From positions 744,001 through 808,000 of the forward strand of contig CM030933.1 of assembly GCA_018136815.1 (NCBI GenBank): DNA of 64,000 nucleotides. Direction: 5' to 3'. The position numbers and the translations under genes were made by a program. Below the pieces are notes generated by a model. The model ran no database searches. It was not told where the DNA came from and saw nothing but the letters and a program-made list of their open reading frames with translations. Position 1 is the stretch's first letter, and each line of letters opens with the position of its first letter. Positions 61,472 to 64,000 of this stretch are shown here, piece by piece. This DNA is from Isochrysis galbana (taxonomy: Eukaryota; Haptophyta; Isochrysidales; Isochrysidaceae).

Positions 61472-62425
61472 TCAGTACAGTGTTGCTCCGGTCAAGACAG
61501 CGCCATCGAAATTTGCCGCCGTCCGAATGGCTCCAGCAAGACTTGCACCTTGCAAGATTGCACCGCACAGGCGCGACTCCGTGAGGTTTGCATTGGCCAA
61601 GTCGGCTGTCTGCAACTGCGCGCCTTGCAAATCGGTAGACGTGAGGTTTGCACCCACCAATGAGGCTCCTCGCAGATCGGCATCCCTCAATCTTGCACCA
61701 TGCATGTTCGCACCCCGCAATACTGCGGTCTGAAGGTTGGCCTCTTGCAGATCGATGCCTTGCAGGTCTGCATCTGTGAGATCGGCCCCAGGCATCTGAG
61801 CTCGTGGTAGACTGTTGCCCTGCAACTTCGCGCCGACCAGTCTAGCGCGCTCGAGATTGGCTCCCTCCAGATTGGCACCTGACAGATCGGCGTAGCTCAA
61901 GTTGCAGTCCACGAGGCACGCTCCCGACAAGTCAGCGTTTTCGAGCTGCGCGTGGGTGAGATCACAGCCTCGAAAGGAAAGATGGTGCAAGTCGACGCCA
62001 CGCAGATCGAATGCCGCGAAGCACGTGCCACCCACGCGCAGCCGCATGAGTTCTTGCCGTGTGACCGCCCCTCTGTGGAATCCCGGTCCCAAGCCGCTCC
62101 CATCTCCCACAGCGGCCATGTATGGAGCATGGAGGCGGTAGAAGTGTAACTCGTCGATCAGATCGTCGGCTTCGCCCGCATCGATCGGCAATCTAGCGCG
62201 GCCGGTCCTGAGGAACTTGAGGATGCTGTGGAAGTGATGCGGGTCGCGGTCGATGAACACAGTGCCGTCGGCGTCAGAGGGAGGGGCGAGCATGCCGAGC
62301 GCGCCTGGAGAGTGGAGCGCGACAAGCAGCTCGGTGAAGTAAGTGTCGGCGTACTTCGCCAGCGTCGCCTTGCTGGTCTCGAAATGCGCGCCGCCCACGT
62401 TGAGGCGAAGCCGTGTGGTCGCCAT
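61472..62425 (-). CDS. BTB/POZ (KCTD-type) protein with pentapeptide repeats, KCTD9-like
   Basis: Single exon, 317 aa from ATG 62425 (MATTRLRLNVGGAHFETSKA); an in-frame ATG 60 bp upstream lies in a proline stretch. Residues 5-100 form a potassium-channel T1-type BTB domain: LNVGGAHFETSKATLAKYAD, GTVFIDRDPHHFHSILKFLR. From about residue 130 onward, A(D/N)Lxx pentapeptide repeats dominate: LENADLSGACLVDCNLSYAD, LSGANLEGANLERARLVGAK, LRDADLRGASLVGANLTSTD, and so on to the C-terminal LTGATLY. More than 25 repeat units give a right-handed quadrilateral beta-helix. KCTD9-type proteins act as Cullin-3 substrate adaptors; the target here is unknown. Intronless. Confidence 0.85.
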   Translation of the reverse strand: MATTRLRLNVGGAHFETSKATLAKYADTYFTELLVALHSPGALGMLAPPSDADGTVFIDRDPHHFHSILKFLRTGRARLPIDAGEADDLIDELHFYRLHAPYMAAVGDGSGLGPGFHRGAVTRQELMRLRVGGTCFAAFDLRGVDLHHLSFRGCDLTHAQLENADLSGACLVDCNLSYADLSGANLEGANLERARLVGAKLQGNSLPRAQMPGADLTDADLQGIDLQEANLQTAVLRGANMHGARLRDADLRGASLVGANLTSTDLQGAQLQTADLANANLTESRLCGAILQGASLAGAIRTAANFDGAVLTGATLY

Positions 62426-62519
62426 TGGGAAGGGAGAGGAGGGGGGCGGGGGCGGCGAATGGGAGAAAACAGAAGAGGGTGACAAGGGATGGGAGAAGCT
62501 TGATTGAGGAGCCAGCCTA

Positions 62520-62575
62520 GAGATGGTGGCCGGGGGGGGGGGGGGGGAGGGGGGGGGGGGGGGGGGGGGAGGTGA
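62520..62575. other. Extreme poly-G tract
   Basis: Nearly unbroken G for about 40 bases, interrupted by single A residues, 100 bp upstream of the BTB gene start. Strong G-quadruplex potential on the plus strand. Assembly across it may be unreliable. Confidence 0.7.
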
Positions 62576-63214
62576 CGGCTGGCTGCCCTGCGGGGACGAC
62601 GAGTTACATTGCTAAATACTGCGGGTACAAGCCCGTAAACCGCAAAGTCCGCGCAGCAAAAATACGACTACCTAGAGGCTAGGCACTCATGGGAAGCGGA
62701 AATAGAAATAGGGGAGCCATGCCGCCTAGGCTGAAGAAGACTGAAGAAGAAGCGGAGGCGGAGGTGCGAGCGCAGGTGCGAAGCCGCAGGCGGAAGACGG
62801 AGGAGGTGGCGGTGGCGGTGGTCACAATCACAGTGGCCGGACAGTAGACTGTGAGAGGGTGCAACCTCAGGTTTGGTTGTTTTATTGGCAACTACCCCCG
62901 TGTGGACGGTATAAGTTCGACCCCCTGATTAAGGTACAAAAGTACAGGATCACGAGGCGACACGCCTACCCCCACCGCCTCTTCCGCCTTCACCTTATTT
63001 CATCCTCCGCCTTTTCCGCCTTCAGACATGGAGTTCTTTTCGGTGGGTCGCTTGGACATCAAAATCGCGTGTCTTTCTACAAGAGAAATGGGAAACTCCG
63101 CTGGGCGCATCGACAATCACGGCTTCGGAACCGGCAAGTATTAATCGCCGGATGCAAAATGACCATCTTCTCCGAGGCCGGCTTAAACGGCGAAAGCGCT
63201 ACCATCAAGGCGAG
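62576..63214. other. Spacer leading into the AT-rich right-edge cassette
   Basis: Contains GAAGCGGAGGCGGAGG-type repeats at 62748-62810 and a 37-codon ORF from ATG 63027 (MEFFSVGRLDIKIACLSTRE). No recognised product. Confidence 0.35.
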
Positions 63215-63380
63215 AAGCGCTCAATCACCATCACCCACAGTATGGGAAAGCGTTCAATCACCATCAGCCTACACGTGGAAACGCGTTCAATCGCCATCAC
63301 CCCCACCGCATGGAAAAGCCTTCAATCACCATCAGCCTACACATGGAAAAGCGTTCAATCCCCATCACCTCCCGGAAGAG
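63215..63380 (+). repeat. Tandem array, about 34-bp unit (GTTCAATCACCATCA), array 2
   Basis: Five units with the core (C/G)(C/T)TCAATC(A/G/C)CCATCA; spacers alternate between GCCTACACGTGGAAA and CCCACCGCATGGAAAA types. Same core and spacer types as 47146-47470. It lies left of the conserved box pair and the ORF at 63588. Confidence 0.85.
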
Positions 63381-63433
63381 GCAGAGGGAAGGAAGATGCA
63401 AATGTGGATGTGGAAAAGGCAAATAAAGCCAGT

Positions 63434-63587
63434 CACAAAATACCTGGGCGTCCCACACCTAGATTTTAGTCACACTTGGGGGGAAGTTCATCCATCCGAA
63501 GAGGGTTCCTTTGTTGGTTGGTGATTAGACGCTTCTCGCCTCACGTCATTTTTCTCCCACTGTAATAACGTTACATACGAGAACGCT
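63434..63587 (+). promoter_or_regulatory. Conserved box pair before the 55-aa ORF
   Basis: GTCACAAAATACCTGGGCG (63434) and AACGTTACATACGAGAACGC directly before ATGCGGGC at 63588. The same two boxes in the same order and orientation lie at about 47028-47095. Conservation up to and including the first codons (MRA) supports a real promoter/start. Confidence 0.5.
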
Positions 63588-63755
63588 ATGCGGGCGGCCC
63601 CTCATGTCCAACTTTCGCGAAAGTTACTTGACGCCCTTGCGAAGCGGCAAGACGCTCTGGAAGAGAATTTGAAACTTCAAACTCATTTGACAAATCAGTT
63701 GTCACTCCGCATCAATACACTAGCTAACGTCACACTGAGGTTCCGATTTACTTAA
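63588..63755 (+). CDS. 55-aa orphan helical ORF of the cassette family
   Basis: MRAAPHVQLSRKLLDALAKR, QDALEENLKLQTHLTNQLSL, RINTLANVTLRFRFT, stop TAA. A short amphipathic, heptad-like helix. Too short for usual ORF filters. The first codons and upstream box are shared with a second locus at 47088 (MRALSAPF..., truncated by the 34-bp array). It overlaps the convergent ORF on the minus strand by 8 bp. Confidence 0.45.
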   Translation: MRAAPHVQLSRKLLDALAKRQDALEENLKLQTHLTNQLSLRINTLANVTLRFRFT

Positions 63756-63915
63756 CGTTTTCTTGACCTGATAAATCTCCGGTAATAATGTTTCCCCAGT
63801 CTTCATCACTGATACTTGAGTGATCGTCAGTCTTCCGTGTAGACTGTTTAGGCTGCCGGCGGGCGCGGGCGCCATTGTGCCGTTGTCGACGCTCTCGCGG
63901 CAGGTATTTTACTCT
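63748..63915 (-). CDS. D-E-D-W mini-protein, copy c (5' end not resolved)
   Basis: Minus strand frame: RVKYLPRERRQRHNGARARR, QPKQSTRKTDDHSSISDEDW, GNIITGDLSGQENVK, stop TAA. The segment SSISDEDWGNIITGD aligns with LGTLNDEEWEKFITK (copy a) and IAQMSDKEWLDLSG (copy b). A basic arm precedes the acidic motif as in copy a. No ATG is in frame, so it starts by splicing, at a non-AUG codon, or is decayed. Confidence 0.45.
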   Translation of the reverse strand, partial: RVKYLPRERRQRHNGARARRQPKQSTRKTDDHSSISDEDWGNIITGDLSGQENVK

Positions 63916-64000
63916 TTAGAACCACCTTAAGGCATTTACACCACTTCCAGTCGCACATAGCCTAGCCACACTGCGAATCGAAACAACATAACCCTTCGCG
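63756..64000. other. Right edge of window: upstream side of copy c
   Basis: Beyond 63915 the sequence is AT-richer than host DNA (AAGGCATTTACACCACTTCC) and probably continues the cassette outside the window. Confidence 0.35.

Overview
This is a nuclear window from a GC-rich, intron-containing eukaryote. It is most likely a secondary-plastid alga, with a haptophyte the best guess. The support is: (i) a PAM68-type photosystem II assembly gene with an ER-type leader in front of a plastid-type extension; (ii) short spliceosomal introns, mostly GT-AG with one apparent GC-AG; (iii) protist-typical architectures such as metallo-beta-lactamase plus cyclic-nucleotide domains, PX-Sec14, tandem UBC, and the 'FVSHSWSDD...WLDKACID' membrane family; (iv) very long G/C homopolymers and abundant young repeats. 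Species cannot be fixed from the sequence alone.

Host genes, left to right. 1.8-5.3 kb (-): N-myristoylation-type leader + metallo-beta-lactamase + two cyclic-nucleotide-binding domains. 11.2-13.8 kb (-): multi-pass membrane protein with a TIR-like domain. 23.6-24.1 kb (+): SET-domain protein. 24.9-25.3 kb (+): frameshifted leucine-rich-repeat remnant. 25.7-27.3 kb (-): secreted 2-oxoglutarate/Fe(II) dioxygenase. 28.6-30.3 kb (+): an orphan basic protein and a small type I membrane protein. 34.6-37.5 kb (+): coiled coil + WD40. 41.3-43.8 kb (+): calcium-binding endonuclease/exonuclease/phosphatase. 48.3-51.3 kb (-): PX + Sec14. 53.4-53.9 kb (-): orphan secreted-type ORF. 54.5-56.4 kb (+): double-UBC E2. 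57.9-59.2 kb (-): PAM68. 61.5-62.4 kb (-): BTB + pentapeptide repeats. For most multi-exon genes I could chain exons with consistent phases, and coordinates are given in the entries.

Between these lie mobile-element debris: a non-LTR retrotransposon family (reverse-transcriptase remnant at 7.3-8.0 kb, six copies of a 5' module), piggyBac and hAT remnants, a fragment carrying a methyltransferase-like motif, several MITE/foldback elements, and two SINE-like families. One SINE-like family ends in a terminal hairpin whose arms differ between copies while pairing is kept.

The most unusual content is a set of intronless, visibly AT-richer orphan genes: 31.5-33.75 kb, about 46.55-47.1 kb, 57.15-57.5 kb and 63.2-64.0 kb. 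They share paralogous proteins (a D-[EK]-[ED]-W mini-protein in three copies, a helical 196-aa protein in two copies), conserved upstream boxes, and about 34-bp tandem arrays beside two of the four loci. I recognise none of these proteins. They look like pieces of one family of integrated DNA elements, virus-like or transposon-like, and are the best candidate here for something undescribed.
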